A stretch of 64,000 bases of DNA from Isoetes taiwanensis (lineage: Eukaryota; Streptophyta; Lycopodiopsida; Isoetales; Isoetaceae), in contig JAJEKV010000143.1 in assembly GCA_021234155.1 (NCBI GenBank), positions 1,383,358 to 1,447,357 of the forward strand, given 5' to 3'. The stretch's first letter is position 1. Every line of letters starts with the position of its first letter. The position numbers and the translations under genes are program-made. This document shows, in pieces, positions 23,541 through 35,526 of this stretch. The notes under the pieces were generated by a model that saw only the letters and a program-made list of their open reading frames with translations, did not search any database and was not told the DNA's origin.

Positions 23541-25874
23541 ATGCTTGTTAGATGGAATGATGATTTTGTCAGAGTAGGTGGAATAAAGGTGTCTGAGATA
23601 TTAGCTGCACCACCAATAGAACAACTAGACACGACATCCAGCCAAAGGAGTTCAGAACTTGAAAAGCATCTCCAATACGAGAAGCGCAAATACACCTTGC
23701 ATTCTTGTCAACCGAAGAAGGTTCTAAGGCCGCCAAAGATCGACAGGCTCACAAGTAATGAGGCCATCTTGAAGTACAGGGAGACCATGTGTTGTAAACA
23801 AAGAGTTTGGGAGAAATTCAGTAGGGATCAAGCTATAAGCATGCGAAAGGAATTCATGGCAATGAAATCAAGTGACAGGGTTACATTTGTGTATGACATG
23901 TTATCCAACAATACGAATGGTAGAAGAGTTCATAGGCTAGTTTTGCAGAGCAAGACTGTTTGTGAGAGAGCTTGGTCCCTTGGTCTTGGGATTTCGAAGT
24001 CGGGGTATCTTAAGTGGAAGGCACAATTCCTAGAAGGTGCTCGCAAGACTGAGCATGGCATTTCAGGCACACTGAAGGCTCGTTTGTCAACCTTAGACTC
24101 GGAGGTTGTTTTCTCCATGTTCGTGAAGGAAAATTGTGAGTCTCTAAGGATGGCATCCGGAAAAATGTGAGGATGTTGCCTACAATCTCTACGAAGTCAT
24201 GCATTCTTGAGGAGGTCAATGCAGAAGAGACGGCGCTGACGGATAAGAAGGTCTCTCCGACAGGATTTCATAGAACGTGGAGGTGTGGCTTCAAGGATGT
24301 GAGTATTGCGAAGAAGATTGTGTTCTCCAAGTGTGACACCTATGAGGTAATCTGTACAAAGATGTTGAAGACCAAGGATGAGGCAGAAAAGAGAGTACTC
24401 TATGATCAGAGAAGAGCACATATATTGGAGCAGCGATCCTGTTGTACCCAGTATTGGTCATGAGATTGTACTCCCACAGGTAGCCTCAAGACTATCTTTG
24501 TATTATTCATGACAAAATGGACCAGTCAAAGACAATGATTTCAAAGCTGCTACAATCTGTAAAGTTCCTTTGGAGACTAGATACGTTAAAGACTTTACAG
24601 ATGCACTCACGCATGACCATGGAAGGGGGTCCTACATGAATTTTGCATTGGATTTGTGGTCCGATGATTCCAACTTCCACGTGGATTTCTTGAATAGTAT
24701 TTTGAAAAGGTTGAACTGCCTCATGAGTTTGCAAGAAGCCATCTTGCATTGTCTGATCCATCAGTCTCAGATTGGGCAAGGGTCTTGCTTGACACCACAG
24801 TGCTTGCATCCAAGTTGTCGTTATCCAACAAGACCATCCCCACTGACTTGCCTAGACATGAAGGATCCTCAATGAAGCAGCTCCCTCGTACACTGATGTT
24901 GCAACTAGACAATGCATCTGGACAAAACAAGAATAGCTATGTATTCTCATATCTTTTGTACCTTGTATATCTCGGTGTGTTTGAAGAGATTGAGTTAGAT
25001 TTTATAATGCCTAGTCATATACACAAGGACATCGATGCTTTGTTTGGTAACTTTTCATCTTCCTTGAAGAAAGTGGAAGTGCGCCTACACGTGCAACCTC
25101 AATGCGCATGTGCCATATCTTGTTGACAAGGTTCCAGATTGGAAATTTTTCATATAACGGGGAAGATAGATTGACTGGTCACACCACCCCTCTAACCTTC
25201 AAGTTCGCTATGAATGGTGACTGGCCTATCATGTACTACAAGGGCCATCCTACGTTCATGGATTGGTTATCCGCTGGACGAATAAGAATGTGGAAAGAAG
25301 CCAGGATGGAAGACCCTTGATGCCAACTGAAAATCCAAAGATATTAGCACCTAAGAGCTCGATGAAAGACCTCGATCAGTTTTGAAATAGTATCTATAAG
25401 CATATCCTTCATTGCATGCTCGACGAATGCACTCCAGAGATAGCCAAATATACAGCACAATTTGCGTCAACAATTGAATATTGGATGAGACTCTTGCAAC
25501 TGGATAATATCACCAGTATTGAAGGTGCTTACGAGGACTTATGGTCGTGCGCTAGGCAAGAACAAGCCGATATACCTGATGTGATAGCTGTGGTGGAGCC
25601 AATTGCAAGCATTGCTCCTACTTATGTTGGTCCGCTGAAGGATAAACCCATACCGGAGTTCAATCCATTCACGGATTTGAAGAAGGGCATGTTTGTAATG
25701 GCACACCCTGATGATGTCTTGTGCCCGACGTGGGTGGGGTATGCTACTGAGGAACCTCAAATGAACGATAAGAAAGACAACTTCGAGATAATCCAAGTCA
25801 CTTGGTGGGAGCATGTCCCTGTGAGGACCCAGGTGTTCCCGGCCAATTACTTCAACTGTTGGAAGAAGAGATGA
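23541..25874 (+). pseudogene. DUF7869-family protein, frameshifted
   Basis: Domain of unknown function found in many plant, algal and animal multicopy proteins. N-terminal part (23541-24165) has KTVCERAWSLGLGISKSGYL, the VCrkaF..i.Gis block. After a frame change, 24511-24540 reads DKMDQSKTM, then HDHGRGSYMNFALDLWSDD (about 24612-24668). 24749-25126 has LQLDNASGQNKNSY, VFSYLLYLVYLGVFEEIELD and MPSHIHKDIDALF (usual form VGHTHEDIDQ.F). 25416-25874 has the C-terminal PTYVGPLKDKPIPEFNP and QVTWWEHVPV. At least four frame breaks. Multicopy behaviour suggests a mobile origin, but this is inference. Confidence 0.75.
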
Positions 25875-26506
25875 AGGCCGACGACTGCTAATGACCGTAT
25901 AGAGATAGAGAGTATCGACTATGCTTGGAGTTCTTCCAATAAGAAGAAGCTATCCCACACTTTCAAGATTCATGTGCTTCTTACGGAAGCATATACAACA
26001 CTCACTTGGGATGCATGTTAGTTGTTATGGAAGCAAGATTTTCATAAAAAATCCACAGATTCAGGTATTGTTCAAATTTAAAGAAATTGTGCCTGAAAGG
26101 GCCTCTTCTCCATGCCGGATATGGATATCATCAGTCTCGGCCACGTGACATATGAACCGACAGATTCCTCTACTATGTCAGTTCCAAGGGTGGAGAAGGG
26201 CAGAGTGGCGGTTCAGAAGAAAATAAAATAACAGTATGATCTATCCTGATCCCATAAACCCCTATTATTAAAAAGTTTATAGTAGCCACGATGCGAAATG
26301 GTATCATGCTCACGCCATGGAATAGCTATTTTCGCATCGTAGTCACGGTGCAAAGAAGACGGTTCCAAAATCTGCAGACATCGTGCTTTCACACTGTGGC
26401 TATGCTCTTGACAAGAATTTATAGCTCAGCCAACACATGCGACAATTCCATGCTGACAATGACAATGTCTGATGCAAAAATATTTCATACACTTCATAGT
26501 TGAATG
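25875..26506. other. No supported gene
   Basis: Spacer between the DUF7869 remnant and LTR A. Contains a small inverted repeat, ACGATGCGAAA (26288-26298) against TTTCGCATCGT (about 26331-26341). Confidence 0.5.
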
Positions 26507-28118
26507 TGACGCTCCCTACAAAATATATGGCGTCCGTCCATCCATCCGGTTCTTCGACCGCACGGGCCCTCCGTCTATCCCGCACTCTAGGGTATCCCTA
26601 GTGCGAGAAGGGGACACGAAGGTGTCTTGCACGCCCTTTCCCTATGGGCTCCTATAACAGCGGAAGCATAAACAATATCAGCACTAACAATAACAATACA
26701 TCGAACTACCTCGAAGGGTAGCACATCCATACATCCATAGATACAATGGAGATAAACATATGCCATAAAACATGAGAGCTCCTATCCAAGGCTCGGACTC
26801 ATGGGGAGGTAAACTGACAGCTAAGGCACAAGATAGAGCAGACCCAGTCATAACAATGGCAGGGCTGGCTATAGACAATGGCTAGGTTGACCACTCTATC
26901 CGCCCCTCCTGTGCATACTTTGCAGATGGGCTAGATCGGGCTCTGGTACGACTCTAGCCTTCTGGATACGCAATCTCATGGTATCACCCATCGAGACTAC
27001 TCTCGGTTGCATCTCCCCTGTCCTCGAGGCAAAAAGGGTTCCATCTACCCTTTCCGGGATCTAGAGGTTCCACGGGTGACTAGAGAATCATGGTGACATA
27101 CGATTCTTCCCCGATTTAACCCCCCAAAACAAGAGCCAGGCCGTCACCTGCAACCCTTGAGAGGCAGGGCGACACCATTGCCCCAAGAGGTGTCGGACCC
27201 ATGCCCAGCCCACTCGAAGTGACCGGCCATAAGCCTAGCCCGCTATTGGGTCCCCAGTAGCCGCGCTCAGCAGGGACCCTTTCTCCGTATTGCCTCTAGC
27301 CCCATTATGTAGTGCTGAGTTATATCATAGCCCTCGTAGCCCCGTGGGTTCCTATGCACAGGCCGCATAATAATAAGAACTAAAGGGTCTAAACTAGGAG
27401 CATCACTAAGTAATGGCTACTAGGTCTCTACCCCCCCTTCCCAATACAAGAGGAGCAAAAATGATCAACCAACATCACATATCCACATAGCATGATAATA
27501 ATAAGAAGAACATCTAAACCTAATCATATACATCTAATTTACAGTTAGGATTCATTGATTAGGATTCAAGATCCATACTGATGTGTCTAGGAAGGCTCTA
27601 CAAGAGACACAATATGCTAACTCATCTGGAGGCCTGTCTTTTAGATGATCTACAAAGAACTCTAATCCAAATACCTGCTCCTGAGGAACTCCCTCCTACT
27701 CCTGGCGTCTCCATGGTCTTCAAGGTGGTCGAAGTAGCTCCCATTCCTACTGACACGCACACGCTCTGGGGGCTGCTGTGCTATGCTATGCCACAACAGA
27801 CGGTTCTCGAAACAGAGTTTCGAGGGCGAAAAGAGTTCCCAGACTGTTGGAGCCAAAAAAAATGGCATGGGGTTAGGGTTTGGCCATTTATAGGTTACCT
27901 GCCACGTGGCTCCAATAGAGTGGTTCCGTGTGGCGGGTGCCCAATAGGTTAAGGCCACGTGGAAAATGGTCTTAACCCAAGGTTAGCTAAGTTATATGAA
28001 TAACTTAGTCATGCACCCTATGCCCTAATCTATGGTATACAAGGCTATGAACGTAGACTTGTATAGTGATGGACCTGGAAATATACGTATTTATGGCATA
28101 TATTTCCCTGGAACGTCA
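26507..28118 (-). mobile_element. Gypsy 3' LTR (LTR A), 1.6 kb
   Basis: On the minus strand begins TGACGTTCC and ends GGGAGCGTCA, so TG...CA. 26507-27685 matches 36700-37905 (LTR B) closely over ~1.2 kb, and part of it matches 2.2-2.75 kb. The U3-side 27686-28118 holds a TATA box (CCTATAAATGG, about 27886-27894). A polypurine tract lies just internal to it. Confidence 0.85.
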
Positions 28119-28120
28119 TA

Positions 28121-28134
28121 TTCTCGCCCCCTTA
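28121..28134 (-). other. Polypurine tract of the Gypsy element
   Basis: Minus strand TAAGGGGGCGAGAA, two bases before the TGACG start of LTR A. Marks the internal side of the 3' LTR and fixes the element's orientation as minus. Confidence 0.75.
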
Positions 28135-28234
28135 AGATAATGTTGTCCTCAGCATTATGCTAAGGTGACGAATCTACACTAACCCTGCAAAACACACATG
28201 AACATATAACTTTTGACTTTAATGAAATGATCAA

Positions 28235-28760
28235 CTTTCCGTCAAGTTTCAAAGCGACAACTAGACATGGGCAAGGATTTGTACACTCTGTATGGTGCTG
28301 GTGATGTTAAATATGTGGCTGTCTTGGATAACAAGAACATTTTGGGGAGAGCGCTTCACTTTGTGAACTACCACGGAGGAAGGCATCTTAGTGCAAGCCT
28401 TGTCTAATACAATAACCCGTATGCTTAGAACTGGCAAGTTCATCTTGTCAACCAGCTGGATACTCCCTGCAAACACCGCCTTCATTTTTGAGCATCGAGT
28501 TAAGGCTGCTATCTGACCTTAAATCTCAAAGTGGCTATGCCTAGTGATATCAGATGTGTTCTATAGCATTCCAGCTGGGATGCATCCAATGGATTGAGAA
28601 AGGGCGCAAACGCTATTGGGATGAGGCTGGCACGCTTGGGGACATGCATGAGAATTTTGTTGAGGGCCAAAATGATGAGTACAGGCCTGAGGTTCTGCCT
28701 GACATGCCTGGAACTTCCTACATTCCTTTGGATACCACTGAAGAGATCTATGGAGGTTAG
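28235..28760 (+). pseudogene. HUH Rep-like gene, dead 5'-truncated copy
   Basis: The translation aligns with residues about 190-366 of the intact HUH ORF at 43.7 kb: VSKRQLDMGKDLYTLYGAGD, ILGRALHFVNYHGGRHLS, STSWILPANTAFIF, KGRKRYWDEAGTLGDMHENF, DMPGTSYIPLDTTEEI. A stop after HLSASLV, frameshifts near 28408, 28510 and 28590, and loss of the HUH and Tyr motifs make it inactive. It sits in the Gypsy internal region next to the polypurine tract, antisense to it. It shows the family is multicopy and that its C-terminal region is conserved. Confidence 0.85.
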
Positions 28761-28773
28761 TTAATTATTCAAT

Positions 28774-29295
28774 GATGTAGCAAGTTAAACTTCTACTATA
28801 AACTCAATAAGTCTAGTGTAAATACACAACCATTGAACCATTATAATGTAAAGTTACTATTCATTTGGATACGACTTAATTACTGTAGCATTCATATTCA
28901 ATGCAATTTCAATATTCTCCGAGAGCCCAAGCTCATCGAGGTTACAACGTCTATATTACACTGCAAACACCGGCTCAATCAAGAACATACAGAATTCTTA
29001 GTTTTATTTTCAGAGATCCGGCCGCATAGACGGACCGATCTCAGATCATTCCGGGCCGAATGGCCGACACATTATTCAAATGTGATTTGCCTCCATTTCA
29101 TTTGACCCGTCCTTAACATACTTAATTAGGCACCTCTTAAGATTTACAATGAACCTATAGGCATGTAATTTCCAATGGTCTAAGTCACATTTTATCAACA
29201 TATCTGCTTTCTTAGCACATCAAATAAATGAGAACTAATGTTTATCTTTGTGAACTTGACCTGCCTCCAATCATATAACATGATCACAACAACAT
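28774..29295 (-). mobile_element. Copia 3' LTR (left limit estimated)
   Basis: Minus strand AAGGGGGAA (polypurine tract) is followed by TGTTGTTGTGATC at about 29295, the usual copia 3' LTR start, directly downstream of the copia RNase H. The other end is placed at TGATGTAGC near 28774 only by TG...CA logic. Confidence 0.5.
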
Positions 29296-29302
29296 TCCCC
29301 CT

Positions 29303-29712
29303 TCATGTTATATCTGTATGTTGTATCAATTTTTTGAGTTCTATAAATCTCCTTTCAGCCAAAACTTTTGTCAATATGTCTGGAAGTTGTACTGCAGTGT
29401 TTACATATGTCAACCTTGCTAATCCCTTACCAACTGCTTCCCTGATAAAATGTAATTCTAGTTCAATGTGCTTTGATCTTTCGTGCAATACAGGGTCCTT
29501 TGACATTGCTATGCAGCTTGTACTGTCACAGTACAGTTCCGTGGCCTGTGGTTGTGAAAAACCAAGTTCTATGAGCAATCTTCTTTTCCAAATTACCTCT
29601 TTTACACAAAGAGTGGCAGCTGCATATTCTGCCTCAGCACTTGACAACGCAATTGAATTTTGTTTCTTACATTTCCACGCTATTGGTCGACCTCCTAAGA
29701 ACATTAAATAGC
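29303..29712 (-). pseudogene. Ty1/copia RNase H fragment
   Basis: 133 aa open on the minus strand: MFLGGRPIAWKCKKQ, SIALSSAEAEYAAATLCVKE, LYCDSTSCIAMSKDPVLHER, SKHIELELHFIREAV, QLPDILTKVL. This is the canonical C-terminal RNase H of copia polyproteins with its catalytic acidic residues visible. Everything upstream (gag to RT) is missing, so only the 3' end of the element remains. Confidence 0.93.
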
Positions 29713-30432
29713 CAGACGTAGGTATATTTATAAGTTATACAAAATTATATAGCCATAACAAGTATTATTCTAAAAGTATACACACATAATATTATTACAA
29801 CAAATTTAGGAGTTCATAGTTAAGTCTAAAATCTATGACTCCTGTCTTCTCATAACGTACTCCCTCCTCCATGCTTCCCTTCACTGGCCTGCACAAGTAG
29901 CACATTACGTTATTTAAGTTAATTTGTGGTTTTAGGGGGCCACCCCTCTAATTACCTCCTTGAGCCGAACTACTAGCTCAAGGTTACCCTACTCCCTTGC
30001 ACTTGATCATGGCCCCATAGGGATTTGAGCTTAAGAACCTTTTAAGATGATCCTATCATTGCCCATGATCAGTGCTACCTTGTACACGATCCCCTTGATC
30101 GAGTACACCCGCAGTGCCTCATGCCCCTGAGAGTTTAAGCTAAGGAACGTCTCACGATCCCATCATCGCGCATGATCACTCATACCTCACCATGACCCCC
30201 CTATGGTTAGGTGCGCGTGCCCTGCATCGTGGCATAGAGATCATCCGACCAATGGTCTCATCATCGCCCACCATGCCGCTCTTCCTCTCACATGACCCAG
30301 GTGCGTGCTGGCCTAGAGAATGCCTTTAGAGCGTATCTCATCATCGTCTATACTTCCAAGACTTTGGCATATGCACTCTACTAGCCCGAATGCATATGCC
30401 TTACTAAAGCTATACTAAGACATACAACTTAG
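29713..30432. other. Gypsy 3'-region remnant, no gene
   Basis: Between copia fragment and chromodomain. Tandem-like CCTCAT, CATCATCGCC and TGATC phrases around 30000-30350. No coherent ORF. Confidence 0.45.
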
Positions 30433-31086
30433 CTAAGCACCTGGCAAGTCGGTGTCGACCAACTCGGAGATGACTTGACCGTCAAACTCCTTCATAAAGT
30501 CCGGGTATTGCTTCTCTAGATCCTGCTTCAATACCCAAGTTGCGTCTTCCATGGACAAGTGCTTCCACTTGACCAAATATTGGAGGAATTGAGACCTTCT
30601 TGTCTTCTTGAATGCCTTGTCGAGGATTAACTTGGGCACTATTTCAATTTGTTTCTCCGCCATCTCCAATAAAGTCGGAGTTTCCAAAACCTCCTCCGGG
30701 TTTGGAGTGTGTCTCTTCAATAGGCTCACATGGAAGAAGGTGGGTAGGTAAATCGAGATTGTAGGCTTGGCTCCCTACTCACTCCAAAGTCTTGAAAGGT
30801 CCCGCCCACCTTGGAGCAAGCTACTTACAATTGCCGATGCGAAGCTTCACTTGCTTGATCTTTACTTGAGCAAAACTTTATCTCCACAATAAAACAAACT
30901 CTCGAGGAGTTTTATGTCTATCTGTTAGACTCTGCTGATGTGCCCATGGTGTTTGAAGATATTCTCATACTTCGACCATAAGTTGCTGCATATCTACCGT
31001 CGTCGTTGAGAAACTTCCACCTTGGGCACTAGATTATGCCATATAACTGAAGTCGAGCATTGGTAACTGTAAGTGATTATGGAGGG
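30433..31086 (-). pseudogene. Gypsy integrase C-terminus plus chromodomain
   Basis: Minus ORF 30729-30433 begins VSLLKRHTPNPEE (end of the integrase HpVFHVSLLK block) and continues to a chromodomain: IVPKLILDKAFKKTRRSQF, QYLVKWKHLSMEDATWVLKQ, DLEKQYPDF. The aromatic positions and LVKWKHL...ATW core are intact. The upstream integrase tail (30730-31086) is frame-broken. Plant chromovirus, interrupted upstream by the LINE at 31094. Confidence 0.9.
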
Positions 31087-31093
31087 AGACATC

Positions 31094-32692
31094 CTTTTTT
31101 TTTTTTTTTTTTTGAGAGAGAGAATGGGGTTTTTTTTCCATTAATTATAGAAAAAGATACATTAATGTGAGTGAGCCATAAAGTAGGCTACTCAAAATAG
31201 AACTTGCAAGCAAAAGTGACATAAACAAAAATAGCATAAGTAGATGCTATGTAGCAGGAAAATTTATAGTGCTGAAGTAATTGTCTGCCTTGTGAAAGAA
31301 ACTGCATTGCTACAGCCAAAATGATCGAGTAGTAAGCATTGGGACTGTGCAGCTGACCAGATAATGTTGACCAGAAACCTGTAGGCAAAAAAAAACATGT
31401 GGATTTGGAAGTGCTCAGATTGTCTTAAGGGTGGATGAAACAGGAAGATGAAATCAGATTAGAAATGATAGGATGTGAGGTAGTCAAGGTTTGGCTGAAA
31501 GTCTGGCTGCAGAATAAGAATGTTACCATTTCTCCAGTTTAGCTCTTGGATCAACCTGTCTGCATTAGTTGTGGACATCAGGATGATGAGTGTGCCATAA
31601 GCATCTGCTAAGCATCTATGGTGATAGTAGCATTGTATAGTAATCTTGAATTGCTCATCCGTCATCCTTCTCTTGTTGCTTTCCATGAATCACCATAACC
31701 GTACCATTAAGTGAGTGCCTCTACCCGAATTCAATGACCCAATCAATTTCATTGTCCGGAATATGCAGGATGTCAATGTTTGTGATGCCCCCACTAGGCA
31801 CATCCATAATCCATCATCATGGTATTGAATGTCATGTACTAGTCTATGTCACGGGAAAAGTCTCACTTTCTGGGCTCCACCAAGTGTTGAAATCTCTGTT
31901 AAGGCTCATCATGTAATCTAGCAGGAAGACAGTCATTGTTAGTGGTATTGCAATTTAATTTAAACAACAAGTGATAACCAATAAAATTTCCCAAGCCATA
32001 CCATTTATTGTCAACAGAATCCTTATCTACATGCATTTGACTAGTTGCAGTCATTTCAATGTCATAAATTACTTGTGTTTTTATCCAGTGTGTGGATGAT
32101 CTATTACCTCCATAATGACATCTGTTTCTATGTTTCCATACATTCCATAATGCAATGAAACATAAAGAGTTTTTAAAAGCTTCATCATTCATCATGAACT
32201 CTAACAGGGTAGCAGGGCATTTTATATTGAAAGTGTCCTCAAACCATAACCAAAAGGGAGTGAGCCTGACACACCCGAAGATGTGTTCTAGAGTCTCTAC
32301 ATTACCACAGCCCAGGGGGCAATTGGGGTTAATGGAATGAGTGTTCTGATTTGAATGCCTTGAAATCATTTCCAGATTTGATAGACTTTTGTTTGCAACA
32401 AGCCAAACAAAGTATGAGATTTTTGGGGGTAAATAGGAATTCCAAATGTTTTTGAACAATCTAGTTTCAGTTTCATCTGAGAATCCCCAGTATATTTTGG
32501 CTTTTGACGGCGTATTTGACTTGTTTAGATAGCTGTAGACTTTGGAAACACTGTAAATAGGTCTGTCAGATAAAGTCCAATCAGTACAAATTGGATTATC
32601 CATTGGGTTAATATTGCAGACCCTCTGCATGATATGTCTAAAGAAAGATCTGTCAGAAGAACTGCCTCTTATTTTGTTTTCAGATTAGTCCA
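31094..32692 (-). mobile_element. 5'-truncated LINE nested in the Gypsy integrase
   Basis: A T19 run at 31095-31113 is the poly(A) tail on the minus strand. The ORF at 32630-31899 (243 aa) is the zf-RVT C-terminal domain: IYWGFSDETETRLFKNIWN, YLPPKISYFVWLVANKSL, CPLGCGNVETLEHIFGCVRL, FWLWFEDTFN, ALWNVWKHRNRC. AGACATC occurs at 31087-31093 and 32693-32699 and may be the target duplication. Gypsy integrase sequence continues on both sides. Confidence 0.88.
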
Positions 32693-32699
32693 AGACATC

Positions 32700-33110
32700 T
32701 TCGACGACTCTTACTTCGTATTATTGTACGTAACTTGACTAGGTGGATGTAAACGGCCCATTTGGATTGCTTGTTCTAACATAGTTTCTCAACATGTCTT
32801 CCAAAATTTTTGTTGGTGCACTCCATTTGCCCATTTGACTGCGAATGATAAGCAAAACTCATCCACAAGTTGGTGCAGATCGTGTTGAAGAAGTCTTGCT
32901 AAACGGTGCTAAAGAACTTTGGATCTCTATAGGTGATGATCTACCCTGGCATTCCGTGCAACCTGAAAAGAATCTCTTATGTAGACAACAAGGCTAGATC
33001 CATGTGCCCTACTTTCTTTTGTCGAACATATTCGGACTCTGCTCGACCTTAATGTTGATGTTGACTACCTTCATTAAGTTATCCATATTAGTGGACTTGA
33101 TGATGCAGTG
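32700..33110 (-). pseudogene. Gypsy integrase core fragment
   Basis: Minus translation contains LHGMPG, YRDPKFFSTV, QDFFNTICTNLWMSFAYHSQ and SNGQMECTNK, equivalent to the S.DPkFtS.FW......KL..S.AYHPQtdGQ.ErtN region of Ty3 integrases. Stops are present. It continues, after the nested LINE, into the integrase tail and chromodomain at 31.09-30.43 kb. Confidence 0.75.
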
Positions 33111-34084
33111 GATAACATAAGCCTCGGTGTCACATCCCAGAGGCTTGAAGGTAATGTTCTTCACATTCTAGAATCTTTCATGTTGACTCATCTGCCTTGG
33201 AAGTTACGAGGTTTGAGGAAGATTCTTCTAACTCTTGAATTGATATCGTTGTGTTGACCTTGTCGATTCGATTCTTCGTCCTGGCAGTCACATGCTGTTG
33301 TTATAAGGCTGATGACAATGTTGAGTGCTTTATCACTTCCAACTGTGCAACTTCTCTTCCTGAGAGTGGTCTATTTGCATCTATGTGCAGGGACTAATCT
33401 TGACTGATCAGTTAGTAATGTTGGTATTTGGTCCCCCATGTTGCCTCTTCTTGATGGTGTTTGACCTCCAATCTCTAAGGTGGAAGATCGTCATAATCCT
33501 GGGATGGTGCTGTCGAGGTTGATGTAGCTGCTCTGAAGTTTCGGGGCTGATGAGGAAGAAGTTTGTTGCGGTCTTGCCATATTCCTATTCCTGAGCAGCT
33601 TAGGCAAAGCATCTTTGCTTGAAGTCTAAATTTGATACTACTATGGCCTGTATATCTGCGATAGTTGCCCTTCCTAGGAGGTATGTCCAGTGTATATCTG
33701 CGATAGTTGCCCTTCCTAGGAGGTATTTATTTACTGTTATGGAGTGGTATACGGAGACTTACTTTCTGGGCGTATTTGATGTGTTAGACTAAACTACTTA
33801 GATAGAATGAATTCCTAGATAATTATCTATGATACAAAGGCATGGCAGAAGACACTTGATGGTAGTGCATTTATAACGTGTGTTGGTGTATCATAACGTA
33901 TGACAACAATTTCTAAGGCCTTGGCAACTAGCTGGGTTTCTAAGAAAAAGGTTTGATTATACTATCTCTATCCAGCTTAAGGGTCTTGGTTCTAACTCTA
34001 AGGGTCTTGGCCATTAATATTATCTAATATGATTAAAGCTTAAATCTAATTAAGGATTATGATTCAAACATAAATGATGCCCCC
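33111..34084. other. Gypsy internal region, unassigned
   Basis: Presumed decayed pol upstream of the integrase. A 46-bp direct repeat (CTGTATATCTGCGATAGTTG type) occurs at about 33647-33725. No domain could be read. Confidence 0.4.
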
Positions 34085-34200
34085 CTTCAGTTGTTGGCAT
34101 GGGGGGATTTGGAGGGGTTCATCCCTGTGGGTGGGAGGTTCAATTCCCGCTACTGTGGGAAGTTTTTTAAGATGAGGTTCAAATGGATTGAAAAGCTAGA
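34085..34200 (+). mobile_element. tRNA-derived SINE-like head
   Basis: Has TGGCATGGGG (A-box-like) about 35 bp before GGAGGTTCAATTCCCGC, whose GGTTCAATTCC is a Pol III B box, with internal ATCCCTGTGGGTGGG spacing typical of plant SINE heads. The tail is not defined. Confidence 0.4.
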
Positions 34201-34220
34201 ATGGGGTACTATAAGACACT

Positions 34221-34282
34221 AGAATGCATGGCAGATGGTTAAAATGTGCACTCGCACATTTTAACCATCTGCCATGCATTCT
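34221..34282. repeat. Perfect 29-bp inverted repeat with 4-nt loop
   Basis: 34221-34249 and 34254-34282 are exact complements; the loop is ACTC. The arms include GCATGGCAGATGGTTAAAA. No mismatch in 29 bp is striking in otherwise decayed DNA. Confidence 0.97.
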
Positions 34283-34329
34283 CACCAGTGACATCTACGT
34301 TCTCGACGAATGGGCTTCTGGCACGAATA

Positions 34330-34503
34330 GACCCTAGTGGGGTCAACTTAGCTGATTTTAAGCCTTCTTGGGAAATAAAATATGCTAGACCGCATTACTC
34401 TTGTTGTTCTAGAATGGACCCTAGTGGGGTCAACTTAGCTGATTTTAAATCTTCTTGGGAAATAAAATATGCTAGACTGCATTACTCTTGCTGTTCTAGC
34501 TAT
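34330..34503. repeat. 87-bp tandem duplication
   Basis: Unit GACCCTAGTGGGGTCAAC... at 34330-34416 repeats at 34417-34503 with a few substitutions. Confidence 0.93.
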
Positions 34504-34859
34504 CTATTAACTTATTCTATATCAAACGTACAAATATGGGTCACTCGGGTCAATTCGTGCGAAAGGGGCCTGCGTTCGCGACGCAGAGGCCTTTGGCGCG
34601 GATCGACTGGAGTGGCCCAATCTTGACCTCTTTTTGATGTTTTTAACAAAAATTAAGTGCTGCACTGTATTTCTAAGCATTCTAACATCGTTTAGTACTA
34701 AAATTGGGTCAATTATCCCTTCATTGAGCGACTCGGGTCGATTCGTGCAAAAGGGGCCTGCGTTCGCGAGCAAAGGCCTTTGGTGAGGTTTGACCAGAGT
34801 TGAATTTTTTTTTTTTTGTTCCTAGCATTAATTCTAGGAACATATACAAGCTCAAATTT

Positions 34860-35220
34860 TTATTCAGTTTCCCAAATTTTATCTTTTCTAATCCTCCGTG
34901 CCAAGTTCATATTCTTAAGCATAATGGTCATCCTCTTGGCATGAATGGCACAGATCTTGGCCTCCTTGAAAAGTTGAGTTCACTCTGCTTTGGCCGCTTC
35001 CTGGCAAGACCCCACCGTCGTTGATGTGGCTCGGTAGTTGTAGTCCATCTTGAACTTCTAGATAGACCCTTGATGTAGGCACTCGAAAGGAGGCTTTCTG
35101 AATCATCAGACTGGTGCACTATTGGAAATGCCAAATATGCCGAGCAGCTCTACTGTGCTTGGAACTTGCGAGGTGGTGGAGGCTTGCTTTTCGACCCTGG
35201 TCGGCTGCCTTTGACAGGCC
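34860..35220 (-). pseudogene. Histone H3-type pseudogene
   Basis: Minus translation reads FKEAKICAIHAKRMTIMLKN then MNLARRIRK, matching the H3 C-terminal helix-loop block (F.DTNLCAIHAKRVTIMPKD, QLARRIR). Upstream, in frames broken by indels, are CQEAAKAE (ALQEAAEA), FKMD (DFKTD), ELL, and RPG...RKFQ (RPGTVALREIRRFQ), all in the right order. The fold region is thus represented, but stops and frameshifts make it dead. Divergence is large; whether the parent was canonical H3 or the centromeric variant cannot be decided. It lies antisense to the window, inside the nested Gypsy interval. Confidence 0.72.
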
Positions 35221-35526
35221 CCGGCACTCTACTTACAATATCAGTAATTATGTCGGATCCATCGGCGGAGATAAATCTTGCATGCTGCCTTCTTCTTCTC
35301 CTACTCAATATCTTACTTCAGCTTAAATAGCTTCTCGCTGATCTTGCCCTCCTTGGACTGCATTAGATATGGTTGCCGAACATAGGCTTCATATGTTCTT
35401 TAGTCTCCTCCTCCTCCTCCTCTTCTTTAGCCTCTTGCTTCCCCCTCTTGTTGTTGTGGTCCTTCCTCCTCGGGCTCATCCTCCTCCGGTTCGTTCGGTT
35501 GTGGTTCTCTGACAACCACGCTCCCC

